NCBI RefSeq assembly: GCF_002407245.1
Contig: NZ_CP010681.1
Span: 2,542,001 to 2,606,000, forward strand
Length of the DNA stretch: 64,000 bases
Direction: 5' to 3'
DNA from: Phaeobacter piscinae
GTDB taxonomy: Bacteria; Pseudomonadota; Alphaproteobacteria; Rhodobacterales; Rhodobacteraceae
In this document: one piece after another, positions 16,836-26,638 of the stretch
How the letters are laid out: each line of letters begins with the position of its first letter
Numbering within the stretch: the stretch's first letter is position 1
Notes under the pieces: model-generated
The model's database searches: none
What the model was told of the DNA's origin: nothing
What the model saw: only the letters and a program-made list of their open reading frames with translations
Translations under genes and position numbers: made by a program

Positions 16836-19623
16836 TCCAGCGCTGCCGGACACCGTCCATCTCCCACCTTTGCTGGGGCCGCTGATCTGCGACCCCGGCA
16901 AAATTTTTGACGCCGTTGCCGTACGCGCTGCCATCACTGCCCTGTCGCGGGATTGCTCGGCGGCGGAGCTGCGCGCTGGCGTTGTTAAAATCCTGCGCGA
17001 GGCCAATCTCGCCGGGCGCGCCGCCATCGCGGCAGCCTTTGCCGAGGAACCCTTTGCGGCGCGGGCGCTGACGCGCTCTTACGCCTATCTCACGGATGGG
17101 CTGGTCACCGCCGCATATTTTACCGCCACCAGCCTGCTGCACCCGCTGTCGAATCCCACCCAAGGCGAACGGATCGCGGTGATTGCTGTTGGAGGCTATG
17201 GCCGGGGTGAGATGGCGCCGCAGTCCGACGTGGATCTGCTGTTTCTGACGCCTTACAAGATCACCGCCTGGGCCGAGAGTGCGATTGAATCGATGCTCTA
17301 TATCCTGTGGGATCTGCGTCTGAAGGTGGGCCATTCCAGCCGCACCATCCGCGATTGCATCCGGCTGGGGGGTGAGGATTTCACCATCCGCACTGCCATG
17401 CTGGAACAGCGGTTTCTGGATGGGGACGCCGGGCTCGCCGCAGATCTGGACCGGCGCCTGACTGCGGAGCTGTTTTCCAAGGACGCCCGCGACTTTGTCG
17501 AAGCCAAACTGGCCGAACGCGACGCCCGCCATCTGAAACAGGGCGAGCGCTATGTGGTAGAACCCAACGTCAAGGAAGGCAAAGGCGGCCTGCGCGATCT
17601 GCAGTCGCTCTACTGGATCGCGAAATATCTCTATCAGGTGCAGGATGTGGCCGAACTGGTGCCCATGGGGCTGTTCAGCCCGGAAGAGCTGGACTCCTTT
17701 GCCAAGGCTGAAAACTTCCTCTGGGCGGTACGCGCCCATCTGCATCTGCTGACCAAACGCGCCACCGAGCAGCTGAATTTTGACCTTCAGGTCGAGGTCG
17801 CCGCCCGCATGGGCTATGAGGATCGCGCCGGGCGCCGGGCGGTTGAGGTCTTCATGCAGGAGTATTTCCGCCACGCCACCAAAGTCGGCGATGTGACCCG
17901 AATTTTCCTGACCAAGCTGGAGGCCACCCACCAGAAAAGCGAGCCGCTGCTGGAACGGATTTTCCGCCGTCGCCCAAGGGTGAAGCCCGGTTACGTGGTG
18001 GTCCATAACCGTCTGGATGTCGCTGATCCCGATGCCTTCTGCGCTGATAAGCTAAACCTGTTGCGGATCTTTGAAGAGGCGCTGCGCACGGGGATGCTGA
18101 TCCACCCTGATGCCATGCGGCTCGTCACTGCCAGCCTGCATCTGGTGGATGACGAGATGCGCAATGACAAGGAAGCGCGGCGTATTTTCCTTGATCTGCT
18201 GCTGAAACACGGCAATCCAGAACGCGCCCTGCGGCGGATGAACGAACTGGGGGTGCTCAGCGCCTTTGTGCCGGAGTTCGAGCCGATCGTGGCGATGATG
18301 CAGTTCAATATGTACCACTCCTACACCGTGGATGAGCATACCATTCAGGTGATCGCCAACTTCGCGGCGATTGAACGGGGAGAGCTGGAAGACGAGCTGC
18401 CGCTGTCCTCGGAAATCCTGCGCAAAGGGTTGAGCCGCAAGGTGCTGTTGGTGGCGATGCTGCTGCATGACATCGGCAAGGGGCGCGAGCAGGACCATTC
18501 GATCCTTGGCGCGCAGATTGCACGGCGGGTGGCGCCCCGGCTGGGCCTCAACAAGAGCGACAGCGAAACCGTGGAATGGCTGGTGCGCTATCATCTGTTG
18601 ATGTCGGATATGGCGCAGAAACGCGATATCGCCGATCCGCGCACGGTGCGTGATTTCGCCAAGGCGGTGAAGACGATCAAGCGGCTGGACCTGCTGCTGC
18701 TGCTGACGGTCTGCGACATTCGCGGCGTCGGGCCAGACACCTGGAACAACTGGAAGGCAGCGCTGCTGCGCGCGCTCTATAACCAGACCCGCGAGGCACT
18801 GGAAAACGGCATGGAGGCGCTGAACCGTGCCCATCGCGGCACCGAGGCCAAGAAAGCCCTGCGCGCCGCCCTGCCCGACTGGACCAAGGCGGAGCTGAAG
18901 GTGGAGACCGCGCGACACTATGATCCCTATTGGCAGGGCCTGCATGTGACCGCGCATATTGATTTCGCCGAGATGCTGCGGGAGCTGACCGATCTGGATG
19001 ATCCGGGAGGCATGATTGTCCGCCTGCACCCCGACGAAGACCGCGATGCGACGCGGGCCTGTTTCTGCATGGCCGATCACCCCGGCATCTTTGCTCGCAT
19101 TGCCGGCGCGCTGGCACTGGTCGGGGCCAATGTCGTTGATGCGCGGTCCTATACGACCAAGGACGGCTATGTGACCGATGCCTTCTGGATCCAGGATTCC
19201 GAAGGCCACCCCTATGAGGCGGAGCGCCTGCCGCGACTGCGCGAGATGATCCACAAGACCCTGCGGGGCGAGGTGATCACGGGTGAGGCGCTGAAATCAC
19301 GTGACAAGATCAAGAAGCGCGAGCGGGCGTTTAACGTGCCCACGCATATCACCTTCGACAACGATGGATCTGAGATTTACACCATCATCGAAGTGGACAC
19401 GCGCGACCGGCCCGGCCTGCTTTATGATTTGGCGCGCACGCTGGCGGGGGCGAATATCTATATCGCCAACGCGGTGATCGCGACCTATGGCGAGCAGGTG
19501 GTCGATGCCTTCTATGTGAAGGATATGTTCGGCTTGAAATACTACTCCGAGGCCAAGCAGAAATCGCTGGAAGCCAAGCTGCGCAGCGCCATCGCCGAAG
19601 GGGCAAAGCGGGCCGGATCATGA
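16795..19623 (+). CDS. glnD: [Protein-PII] uridylyltransferase / uridylyl-removing enzyme
   Basis: About 942 residues, the usual GlnD size. The order is: nucleotidyltransferase domain with GGYGRGEMAPQSDVDLLFL (the two metal Asp), a PII-uridylyltransferase helical domain with VKEGKGGLRDLQ, an HD domain with LLHDIGKGREQDHS for uridylyl removal, and two C-terminal ACT domains that sense glutamine. It controls PII proteins and so nitrogen regulation. The start is uncertain: TTG at 16795 has AGAAGG about eight bases upstream, GTG at 16822 is the alternative; both overlap the lipoprotein gene. Its TGA overlaps the murJ ATG. Confidence 0.94.
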   Translation: MTQLPAASPVPDSDPALPDTVHLPPLLGPLICDPGKIFDAVAVRAAITALSRDCSAAELRAGVVKILREANLAGRAAIAAAFAEEPFAARALTRSYAYLTDGLVTAAYFTATSLLHPLSNPTQGERIAVIAVGGYGRGEMAPQSDVDLLFLTPYKITAWAESAIESMLYILWDLRLKVGHSSRTIRDCIRLGGEDFTIRTAMLEQRFLDGDAGLAADLDRRLTAELFSKDARDFVEAKLAERDARHLKQGERYVVEPNVKEGKGGLRDLQSLYWIAKYLYQVQDVAELVPMGLFSPEELDSFAKAENFLWAVRAHLHLLTKRATEQLNFDLQVEVAARMGYEDRAGRRAVEVFMQEYFRHATKVGDVTRIFLTKLEATHQKSEPLLERIFRRRPRVKPGYVVVHNRLDVADPDAFCADKLNLLRIFEEALRTGMLIHPDAMRLVTASLHLVDDEMRNDKEARRIFLDLLLKHGNPERALRRMNELGVLSAFVPEFEPIVAMMQFNMYHSYTVDEHTIQVIANFAAIERGELEDELPLSSEILRKGLSRKVLLVAMLLHDIGKGREQDHSILGAQIARRVAPRLGLNKSDSETVEWLVRYHLLMSDMAQKRDIADPRTVRDFAKAVKTIKRLDLLLLLTVCDIRGVGPDTWNNWKAALLRALYNQTREALENGMEALNRAHRGTEAKKALRAALPDWTKAELKVETARHYDPYWQGLHVTAHIDFAEMLRELTDLDDPGGMIVRLHPDEDRDATRACFCMADHPGIFARIAGALALVGANVVDARSYTTKDGYVTDAFWIQDSEGHPYEAERLPRLREMIHKTLRGEVITGEALKSRDKIKKRERAFNVPTHITFDNDGSEIYTIIEVDTRDRPGLLYDLARTLAGANIYIANAVIATYGEQVVDAFYVKDMFGLKYYSEAKQKSLEAKLRSAIAEGAKRAGS

Positions 19624-21176
19624 AGCCGATCAAACTGCTGTCAGGCTTTCTCACCGTCGGGTTCTGGACGTTGGCAAGCCGCATCCTGGGGTTTCTGCGC
19701 GAAATCCTGATCACCGCCTATATCGGCCCCGGTCCCTTGATGGATGCCTTTGTGGCGGCCTTCCGCCTGCCCAATATGTTCCGCCGCTTCTTTGCCGAGG
19801 GGGCGTTTAACGCGGCCTTTGTGCCGATGTTTGCCAAGCGGTTGGAAAGCGGTGACGACCCGCAGGGCTTTGCGCAGGAGGCGTTCAACCTGCTGACCAT
19901 CACGGTTCTGCTGCTGGTCGGGCTTGGCATGGTGTTCATGCCCGCACTGGTCTGGGCCACGGCGGGCGGTTTTGTTGGCGACGCGCGGTTTGATCTGGCG
20001 GTGGGCTATGGTCAGATCGTCTTTCCCTATATCCTGTTCATGTCGCTGGCGGCGCTGTTTTCAGGTGTGCTGAATGCCACCGGCCGTTTTGCGGCGGCGG
20101 CGGCGGCGCCTGTCTTGCTCAATATCTTTGCCTGCGCCGCCATGGTGGCAGGCGCTGTTTTGGGTGGCGAGGTCATAAGTTGGCTGGTCTGGACCATCCC
20201 GGTGGCCGGTGTCGCGCAGCTGGCGCTGGTCTGGATCGCCGCCGGTCATGCTGGCATTCGCCTGCGCCCCGGCATGCCGCGCTGGACACCTCAGATGAAA
20301 AACCTCGTGCGGGTGGCACTGCCGGCAGCGCTGGCGATGGGGGTCACGCAGATCAATCTGGTGGTCGGGCAGCAGGTGGCCTCTGACATTGAAAACGCGG
20401 TGAGCTGGCTGTTTGTGGCGGACCGGCTGTATCAGCTGCCGCTCGGGGTTGTCGGGATTGCCATCGGGATTGTGCTGCTGCCGGATCTGTCGCGCCGCCT
20501 GCGGGCGGGCGATGATGCGGGGGCCCGTGATGCATTCTCCCGTGCTGGGGAGTTCTCTTTGCTGCTTACCCTGCCCTCAACCGCCGCGTTTCTGGCGGTG
20601 CCTGTGGTGCTGGTCTCCGTTCTTTATGAGCGCGGCGCAACCGGGGCGGAGGATGTGGCCGCCATTGCTTTGGCAGTTGCGATCTATGGCGCGGGCCTGC
20701 CGGCATTCGTGCTGCAAAAGGTGCTGCAACCGCTGTTTTTCGCCCGCGAGGATACGCGGTCACCGTTCCGCTACGCGCTGGTGGCGATGGTGATCAATGC
20801 GGTGCTGGCCTTTGGTCTGAAACCCTATGTCGGCTGGATCGCCCCTGCCATCGCGGCTACTATTGCGGGCTGGGCCATGGTGGCCTGCCTGTGGCTGGGC
20901 GCCCGCCGCATGGGCGAGGTCGCGCGGTTCGACCAGCGGTTCTACGACCGGAGCCTGCGCATTCTCATCGCCTCCGCCATCATGGGCGCTGCGCTCTTTG
21001 GCCTGGTGCAGCAGTTTGGCTGGCTGTTCTACCTGCCCAGCTGGCGCTACCTCGCGCTGTTGGGGCTGATCGTGCTGGGCGCAGCCGTCTATTTCGGCGT
21101 TGGCCAGATCATCGGCGCGGTGCGCCTGGGAGATCTGAGACGTGCTGTGCGGCGAGGTAAGCCCCCAACCCGGTAA
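19620..21176 (+). CDS. murJ: Lipid II flippase MurJ
   Basis: A 518-residue polytopic membrane protein of the MOP/MVF family with about 14 helices, flipping lipid II to the periplasm for peptidoglycan synthesis. It begins LLSGFLTVGFWTLASRILGF and includes AFRLPNMFRRFFAEGAFNAAFVP, a MurJ hallmark with essential arginines. ATGA overlap with glnD indicates co-transcription; glnD-murJ linkage is common in alphaproteobacteria. It converges with the rhomboid gene. Confidence 0.95.
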   Translation: MKPIKLLSGFLTVGFWTLASRILGFLREILITAYIGPGPLMDAFVAAFRLPNMFRRFFAEGAFNAAFVPMFAKRLESGDDPQGFAQEAFNLLTITVLLLVGLGMVFMPALVWATAGGFVGDARFDLAVGYGQIVFPYILFMSLAALFSGVLNATGRFAAAAAAPVLLNIFACAAMVAGAVLGGEVISWLVWTIPVAGVAQLALVWIAAGHAGIRLRPGMPRWTPQMKNLVRVALPAALAMGVTQINLVVGQQVASDIENAVSWLFVADRLYQLPLGVVGIAIGIVLLPDLSRRLRAGDDAGARDAFSRAGEFSLLLTLPSTAAFLAVPVVLVSVLYERGATGAEDVAAIALAVAIYGAGLPAFVLQKVLQPLFFAREDTRSPFRYALVAMVINAVLAFGLKPYVGWIAPAIAATIAGWAMVACLWLGARRMGEVARFDQRFYDRSLRILIASAIMGAALFGLVQQFGWLFYLPSWRYLALLGLIVLGAAVYFGVGQIIGAVRLGDLRRAVRRGKPPTR

Positions 21177-21218
21177 GACAACAGAGGCGATTGAACACAC
21201 CACTAAGGGACCGACGGC

Positions 21219-21905
21219 TCACTCCCGGCGGATGCGGTTGCGGATGCGGGCCCAGCCGCCCGGGGCGAGGAAGAAGGACAGGCCAAAGCCGGTGGCAAAG
21301 CCGCAAAGGTCAGCGACCCAGTCAAGCGTGCCGCCGAACAACAGGCCAAACAGCAGCTGGATCCCCATCAGAAAGGCAATCAGCGTGAAGGCACGGCTTT
21401 GCTGGGCGCCGACAAGCGACAATTGCCGCCACAGAATATAGGTGAAGGCCCCGATCAGCCCGTAGACGGCGGGAAAGCCACCGATCAGCGGCACCGATGA
21501 CTGGGTCAGCAGCGCATAGCCCACAGCACCGCCAACGCCGGAGACCAGAAAGACCAGCACCATGGCCAGATCGCCAAAGATCTCGCCCACCATCTTGCCC
21601 ATGGCGAGGACGAAGACGCAGACAAACAGCGTCTGGGTGAAGGCGACATGCACAAAGGGATAGGAGACAAAGCGGATCAGATGCTCCGTCGGCCATTGCC
21701 CCGTGTCCCACATCCACCAAAGCACCTCCGAGGAGAAGGCATAGGTCTGGATCGCCTCCAGCCGCCAGCCCACCGCCTCAGGCCCGCCAAAGATCCCGCG
21801 CGCGCCAAGCGAAAACCCGGCTTCGATCGCCATAATGATCAGCACAAGCGCCACCACAACCGGCGGCAGCGGATTCACCGGAGACGGTTCTTTTTGGTAG
21901 TCCAT
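21219..21905 (-). CDS. Rhomboid-fold membrane protein lacking catalytic residues
   Basis: A 228-residue protein with about six or seven membrane helices and the rhomboid layout. The helix that should carry GxSG reads GGFPAVYGLIGAF, so the catalytic Ser is missing. The helix that should carry the His in AHxGG reads VADLCGFATGF, with Asp instead of His. It is therefore probably a pseudoprotease, perhaps binding membrane clients as iRhoms and derlins do; that role is inference. An aggag site lies about 10 bases before the ATG. It lies between murJ and trpS. Confidence 0.78.
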   Translation of the reverse strand: MDYQKEPSPVNPLPPVVVALVLIIMAIEAGFSLGARGIFGGPEAVGWRLEAIQTYAFSSEVLWWMWDTGQWPTEHLIRFVSYPFVHVAFTQTLFVCVFVLAMGKMVGEIFGDLAMVLVFLVSGVGGAVGYALLTQSSVPLIGGFPAVYGLIGAFTYILWRQLSLVGAQQSRAFTLIAFLMGIQLLFGLLFGGTLDWVADLCGFATGFGLSFFLAPGGWARIRNRIRRE

Positions 21906-22033
21906 TGTGATCTTGCTCCTGCTTGCCTGCTCTGCCGCCCTGCCCCGCAGCCCGGTTGATCCGCGCGCGGTTGACGATGGTTCCCGCCATGGTTAAGCCA
22001 GCGAGGATCCTAATTCCAGACGGGAGTTTCTTG

Positions 22034-23062
22034 ATGACCGAGACCACATTCACGCCACGCGTGTTTTCCGGCATCCAGCCATCGGGCAATCTGCACCTTG
22101 GCAACTATCTTGGCGCGCTGAAGCGGTTCGTGGACTGGCAGGCCAAGGACGTAGAGAGCATCTATTGCATGGTGGACATGCACGCGATCACCGTCTGGCA
22201 GGATCCGACGGATCTGAAGAAATCCACCCGCGAGCTTTGCGCCGGGTTCATTGCCGCTGGCCTGGATCCGGAACAGTCGATCCTGATCAACCAGAGCCAG
22301 GTGCCCGAACACGCGCAGCTGGCGTGGATCTTCAACTGCGTGGCCCGCATGGGCTGGATGCAGCGAATGACCCAGTGGAAGGACAAGGCCGGTAAGAACG
22401 CGCAGAACGCCTCGCTTGGACTGTTTGCTTATCCGGCGCTGATGGCGGCAGACATTCTGGTCTACCACGCCACCCATGTGCCTGTGGGCGAAGATCAGAA
22501 GCAACATCTGGAACTGACCCGCGACATTGCGGCCAAGTTCAATCACGACTACGGGGTCGACTTCTTTCCGCTGACCGAACCGGTGATTGAGGGCGCGGCC
22601 ACACGCGTGATGTCGCTGCGGGACGGATCGAAGAAGATGTCGAAATCGGATGCGTCTGATGCCAGCCGCATCAATCTGACCGATGATGCCGACACCATCG
22701 CCAAGAAGATCCGCAAGGCCAAGACTGACCCTGACGCCCTGCCCTCCGAGGTTGAGGGGCTGGACGGGCGGCCTGAGGCGCGCAATCTGGTCAACATCTA
22801 CGCCGCCATGGCCGAGCAATCGGTCGAACAGGTGCTGGCGGATGTGGGTGGCAAGGCGTTTTCGGAGTTCAAACCGATGCTGGCCGACTTGTCGGTTGCA
22901 AAAATGAGCCCGATCACCACCGAAATGGCCCGGCTGATGCAGCATCAGGACGAGATCGACAAGATTCTTGCACGCGGATCAGAGCGTGCCCGAGAGATCA
23001 CAGCCCCCATCCTTCGCAAAACTTATGACATTGTGGGCATGGTGGCGCCGGTCACTCTGTGA
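22034..23062 (+). CDS. trpS: Tryptophan-tRNA ligase
   Basis: A 342-residue class I synthetase charging tRNA-Trp. The HIGH-type signature is [13 protein letters not shown] (about residues 14-26) and the KMSKS loop reads [10 protein letters not shown] (about 200). The frame extends upstream to 21923 but family proteins begin at [15 protein letters not shown]; the ATG at 22034 has a gggag site. Length is standard. Confidence 0.96.
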   Translation: MTETTFTPRVFSGIQPSGNLHLGNYLGALKRFVDWQAKDVESIYCMVDMHAITVWQDPTDLKKSTRELCAGFIAAGLDPEQSILINQSQVPEHAQLAWIFNCVARMGWMQRMTQWKDKAGKNAQNASLGLFAYPALMAADILVYHATHVPVGEDQKQHLELTRDIAAKFNHDYGVDFFPLTEPVIEGAATRVMSLRDGSKKMSKSDASDASRINLTDDADTIAKKIRKAKTDPDALPSEVEGLDGRPEARNLVNIYAAMAEQSVEQVLADVGGKAFSEFKPMLADLSVAKMSPITTEMARLMQHQDEIDKILARGSERAREITAPILRKTYDIVGMVAPVTL

Positions 23063-23116
23063 TATCAGGCCTTACGATCCCGCACCCTGCGGGGAGATAG
23101 ATACTGGAGAATTCGG

Positions 23117-23323
23117 ATGGCCAATGGCACCGTGAAATGGTTCAACGCAACAAAAGGCTACGGCTTTATCGAGCCTGAGTCTGGCGGCAAGGACGTGTTT
23201 GTACACATCTCTGCGGTTGAACGCTCGGGCCTTAATGGTTTGAACGACAACCAAAAAGTTTCCTACGAGCTGGAAACTGGTCGTGACGGCAAGCAGTCCG
23301 CAGGTTCGCTGGAACTGCTGTAA
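23117..23323 (+). CDS. Cold shock domain protein (CspA family)
   Basis: A 68-residue single cold-shock-domain protein that binds single-stranded nucleic acid as an RNA chaperone. RNP1 is KGYGFIEP and RNP2 is DVFVHISAV, both intact. A ggaga site precedes the ATG. The transcript probably ends at the hairpin at 23401. Whether it is cold-induced cannot be told; many alphaproteobacterial Csp genes are not. Confidence 0.94.
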   Translation: MANGTVKWFNATKGYGFIEPESGGKDVFVHISAVERSGLNGLNDNQKVSYELETGRDGKQSAGSLELL

Positions 23324-23330
23324 GGATCGC

Positions 23331-23349
23331 GGCGCGGAGTTTCCGCGCC
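23331..23349 (+). other. Small GC-rich hairpin after the cold shock gene
   Basis: An eight-base inverted repeat (23331-23338 and 23342-23349) with a three-base loop and no T-tract, a few bases after the csp stop. It may stabilise the mRNA 3' end; it lacks the features of a terminator. Confidence 0.4.
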
Positions 23350-23400
23350 CATCCATCTAAAGACATTCTGACCACGGAAATCTGTGGATAGAATCACCCT

Positions 23401-23427
23401 AAGGCCGCCCGTTTCAGGCGGCCTTTT
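23401..23427 (+). terminator. Rho-independent terminator after the cold shock gene
   Basis: Nine-base stem (aaggccgcc at 23401, ggcggcctt at 23417) with a short loop, ending in TTTT. Confidence 0.78.
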
Positions 23428-23495
23428 GCATGTCTGGGGCAAATTATTTTATCGGCGCTGGAGAGCGCCACCACCGGACTGACCCGGTCAGCCAG

Positions 23496-24092
23496 CTACA
23501 GCGATCGGATACCGTTCATGGTCAGATCCGCCACCATCTGCGCGTAATCTTCACGCGCCTCAGATCCGGCGCCCGAATTCCACATGTAATACCAGTTCAG
23601 CATCCCGAAGACCGACATCGTGGCGGCGCGCAGCTTCGCCGGATCCTTGGCGACGCCCTCGGCCGCGACCCCGGCAAGCGCGTCACTGACAAGGTGCACC
23701 AATTCACGCTGATAGGCGCGCAGCAGTTTCTGCTGCTCTTCCGGCAGGGCTCCCATGGCGCTGATCTGCACCTGATGCTCGTGGTCGGCCCCCTGATAGG
23801 CCAGCAGGATTTCCGAGACGATGCGGCGTAGCCGCTGATCAGGGGAAAGCGCGCTGACGTCCACACCGCAGACCCGATCGCGCAGATCGCTCAGATAGGT
23901 ATCAAGGACGCCGAACAATACGGCATCCTTGCTATCATAATAGTGGTAGATATTGGCCTTGGAGATCCCGCATTCCCGCGCCAGCTGGGTCATCGACGCG
24001 CGGTCAAATCCCTGCTCGGCAAAGACTTTGGCCGCAGATTTCAGGATCTGGGCGCGTTTCTCGTCGTGGTCTTTTGCAATGGTGCGGGCCAA
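23496..24092 (-). CDS. TetR family regulator next to phenylacetate genes (PaaR-like)
   Basis: A 198-residue TetR repressor. The N-terminal helix-turn-helix is clear (FDRASMTQLARECGISKANIYHYY, about 30-53); the C-terminal ligand domain is less conserved. It lies seven bases downstream of paaK in the same direction, so it is probably part of the paaG-paaI-paaK operon and regulates it, as TetR-type PaaR does in several proteobacteria. Phenylacetyl-CoA would be the likely inducer. Probable operator at 26684-26697. Confidence 0.8.
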   Translation of the reverse strand: MARTIAKDHDEKRAQILKSAAKVFAEQGFDRASMTQLARECGISKANIYHYYDSKDAVLFGVLDTYLSDLRDRVCGVDVSALSPDQRLRRIVSEILLAYQGADHEHQVQISAMGALPEEQQKLLRAYQRELVHLVSDALAGVAAEGVAKDPAKLRAATMSVFGMLNWYYMWNSGAGSEAREDYAQMVADLTMNGIRSL

Positions 24093-24098
24093 GCCGTG

Positions 24099-25409
24099 TT
24101 ACTCCTTGCTGCGGTTGTCGACAACGCGCTTGGCCTTGCCGTGGCTGCGCTCCACCGATCCCGGCTCGCCGACGATGATTTCGGTCGAGACGCCAACTAT
24201 ATCTTTGATCCGCTTGGTCAGCATGCGCGCCGCTGCGGTCTTGCTCAGCTCATCTGTGGCGTCCGGAGTCGCCTCCACAAACACCCGCATCGCATCCATG
24301 CGGCCCGATTTGTAGAGTTCGATCTGGTAATACGGCGCCAGGCCACCGGTCGCCAGCAGCTGCTCCTCGACCTGGCTGGGGAAGACGTTGACGCCGCGCA
24401 GGATGATCATGTCATCGCTGCGGCCGGTGATCTTCTCCATCCGCCGCATGGAACGCGCGGTACCCGGCAGCAGTCGGGTCAGGTCGCGGGTGCGGTAACG
24501 CACCATTGGCAGGCCTTCTTTGGTGAGGGTGGTAAAGACCAGCTCGCCCAGCTCTCCATCCGGCAGCACCTCGCCGGTCTGCGGGTCGATGATTTCGGGC
24601 AGGAAGTGGTCCTCCCAGATCACCGGGCCGTCTTTGGTCTCAACACATTCATTGGCGACACCCGGCCCCATGATCTCGGACAGGCCGTAGATATCAACCG
24701 CGTGCATATTGAAGGCCTCTTCAACCTCGCGACGCATCGCATCGGTCCAGGGTTCAGCGCCAAAGATGCCCACCTTCAGCGAGCAGTCGCGCGGGTCCAT
24801 GCCGACCTTGTGGTACTGCTCCAGAATGTTGAGCATGTAGGAGGGCGTCACCATGATGCCGTCGGGTTTGAAATCAGTGATCAGGCCCACCTGCTTCTCG
24901 GTTTGGCCACCCGACATCGGAACGACAGTGGCGCCCAGCCGTTCGATCCCGTAATGCGCGCCAAGACCGCCGGTGAACAACCCGTAGCCATAGGCGTTAT
25001 GCACCATATCGCCCTTGCGCAGGCCGGAGGCGCGCAGGCTGCGTGCCACCAGATCGGCCCAATTGCTGATGTCATTGGCGGTGTAACCCACCACGGTCGG
25101 CTTGCCTGTGGTGCCGGAGGACGCATGCAGGCGCATGATCTCACTGCGTGGAACAGCAAACAGGCCAAAGGGGTAGTTGTCCCGCAGGTCATTTTTATAG
25201 GTAAATGGGAACTTCGACAGATCGGAGAGCTGTTGCAGGTCATCGGGATGCACCCCCGCCTCATCAAAGCGCTGCGTGTACATCGGCACATTGTCATAGG
25301 CATGGCGCAGCGACCATTTCAGCCGCTCCAGCTGCAGGGCGCGGATTTCGTCAATCGAGGCGATCTCGATCGGGTCCAATTCACCCTTTTGAGGGCTCAG
25401 GTCTTCCAT
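24099..25409 (-). CDS. paaK: Phenylacetate-CoA ligase
   Basis: About 436 residues, the PaaK size. It activates phenylacetate with ATP and CoA, the first step of aerobic hybrid phenylacetate breakdown. The adenylate-forming signature HASSGTTGKPTVVGYT is present, plus YGLSEIMGPG, and the C-terminal LRGVNVFPSQVEEQL with RSHGKAKRV near the end. A GTG at 25421 is possible, but ggagg lies seven bases before the ATG at 25409, so I choose that. It follows paaI by 15 bases. Confidence 0.94.
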   Translation of the reverse strand: MEDLSPQKGELDPIEIASIDEIRALQLERLKWSLRHAYDNVPMYTQRFDEAGVHPDDLQQLSDLSKFPFTYKNDLRDNYPFGLFAVPRSEIMRLHASSGTTGKPTVVGYTANDISNWADLVARSLRASGLRKGDMVHNAYGYGLFTGGLGAHYGIERLGATVVPMSGGQTEKQVGLITDFKPDGIMVTPSYMLNILEQYHKVGMDPRDCSLKVGIFGAEPWTDAMRREVEEAFNMHAVDIYGLSEIMGPGVANECVETKDGPVIWEDHFLPEIIDPQTGEVLPDGELGELVFTTLTKEGLPMVRYRTRDLTRLLPGTARSMRRMEKITGRSDDMIILRGVNVFPSQVEEQLLATGGLAPYYQIELYKSGRMDAMRVFVEATPDATDELSKTAAARMLTKRIKDIVGVSTEIIVGEPGSVERSHGKAKRVVDNRSKE

Positions 25410-25424
25410 GGCATCCTCCACATC

Positions 25425-25856
25425 TTATTCGTCGAACAACTGGCCTTTGACCGCCCGGGAAAAACCCCGGAACTCAGCGATCTGCTGGCCGTCGTGATTG
25501 GTCACTGTCACGTCATAGATACCGCTTCGCCCGGTCAGGGAAATTTCGCGCGCCGTGGCAATCAACCGATCACCCAGCCGACCTGGCGCGGTGAAGCTAA
25601 TCACATTATGCTGCGCCACGGTCGATTGATTGCGGCTGTTGCAGGCAAAGGCAAAGGCACTGTCGGCCAGCATGAACGTCACCCCGCCATGGCAGATGCC
25701 ATGGCCGTTGCAGTGGTGCTGGGCAACGGTCAGCTCCAGCGTGGCCTCGCCCTCGTCCACATGGGTGATCTCCATCCCCGCCCATTTGGAGGCATGGTCA
25801 TCCGCCCACATGGCGGCGGCGGATTTTTCGGCGCGCTCTTTCGGGGTCATCCTCAT
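25425..25856 (-). CDS. paaI: Hydroxyphenylacetyl-CoA thioesterase PaaI
   Basis: A 143-residue hot-dog-fold thioesterase. The active-site segment HGICHGGVTFMLADSAFAFA (about 52-71), with the catalytic Asp in LADS, matches PaaI. It removes dead-end ring-hydroxylated phenylacetyl-CoA esters and so recycles CoA. Its ATG overlaps the paaG stop (ATGA). Confidence 0.92.
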   Translation of the reverse strand: MRMTPKERAEKSAAAMWADDHASKWAGMEITHVDEGEATLELTVAQHHCNGHGICHGGVTFMLADSAFAFACNSRNQSTVAQHNVISFTAPGRLGDRLIATAREISLTGRSGIYDVTVTNHDGQQIAEFRGFSRAVKGQLFDE

Positions 25857-26638
25857 TCTCCCTTGAAGACCGGCGCGCGCTTTTCGAGGAAGCTCGCGAC
25901 ACCTTCGGCATAATCCGCGCTTTCACCGCAGGTCTTCATTGCGTCAGCCTCGATCTCCAGCTGATCGGACAGCGTGTTGACCGCCGCCGATTGGATGGTC
26001 TGCTTGGTGAGGCCCAGCCCCAAGGTCGGGCCGTTTGCGAATTTCTCGGCCATGGCGCGGGCCTCGGTCATCAAATCGGCCTCCGGCAGCGCCTTCCAGA
26101 TCAGACCCCAGTCTTCGGCTGTCTTGGCAGGCAGAGGTTCGGCAGTCAGTGCCAGCCCCTTGGCGCGGGCCTCGCCCAGCAGCCGCGGCAGATGCCAGCT
26201 GCCGCCGGTGTCCGGGATCAGGCCGACCTTGGAAAACGACTGGATGAACTTGGCGCTCTCCGCCGCGAGGACCACATCGCAAGCCAGCGCCAGATTGGCC
26301 CCTGCCCCGGCGGCGACGCCGTTCACGGCACAAATGACCGGAAAGTTGAGCGAGCGAATAAGGTTCACCAGCGGCGCATAGAAGGTGCGGACGGTGTGGC
26401 CCAGATCAGGCGGTCCGTCCATCTTGCGCGGATCGCGGTCGCCCAGATCCTGCCCGGCGCAAAAGCCGCGTCCGGCCCCGGTCAGCAGCACCGCACGGGC
26501 ACCGCCATCACGGGCCGCCTCAAGGGCTGCGCGCAGGGCGTGGTGCATCTCCTCGGTGAAACTGTTCAACCGGTCCGGACGGTTCAGGGTGATTTCCACC
26601 CATGTCCCGTGGTCCTCCACCAACAGCGTTTCAGACAT
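25853..26638 (-). CDS. paaG: Ring-opening enoyl-CoA isomerase/hydratase PaaG
   Basis: A 261-residue crotonase-family enzyme. It should convert the 1,2-epoxyphenylacetyl-CoA to the oxepin. The oxyanion-hole segments AGRGFCAGQDLGDRDP and NGVAAGAGANLALACD are present, with FSKVGLIPDTGGSWHLPRL containing the catalytic Asp region. The open frame runs to 27010 but the ATG at 26638 has ggagg nearby and gives the family length. It is the first gene of the minus paa operon, divergent from paaZ. Confidence 0.92.
   Translation of the reverse strand: MSETLLVEDHGTWVEITLNRPDRLNSFTEEMHHALRAALEAARDGGARAVLLTGAGRGFCAGQDLGDRDPRKMDGPPDLGHTVRTFYAPLVNLIRSLNFPVICAVNGVAAGAGANLALACDVVLAAESAKFIQSFSKVGLIPDTGGSWHLPRLLGEARAKGLALTAEPLPAKTAEDWGLIWKALPEADLMTEARAMAEKFANGPTLGLGLTKQTIQSAAVNTLSDQLEIEADAMKTCGESADYAEGVASFLEKRAPVFKGE

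Noticed and set aside
16792..19254. Two long minus-strand frames opposite glnD
   Set aside because: Antisense to a fully conserved GlnD; no motifs of their own.
21944..21984. EcfG-type promoter upstream of the rhomboid-like gene (minus strand GGAACC, about 15 bases, CGGA)
   Set aside because: The -10 departs from CGTT at two bases and the gene lies outside the stress island.
23943..25913. 656-codon open frame on the plus strand opposite paaK and paaI
   Set aside because: Antisense shadow typical of GC-rich DNA; low-complexity His/Gln/Arg composition, while the minus strand has recognised enzymes.
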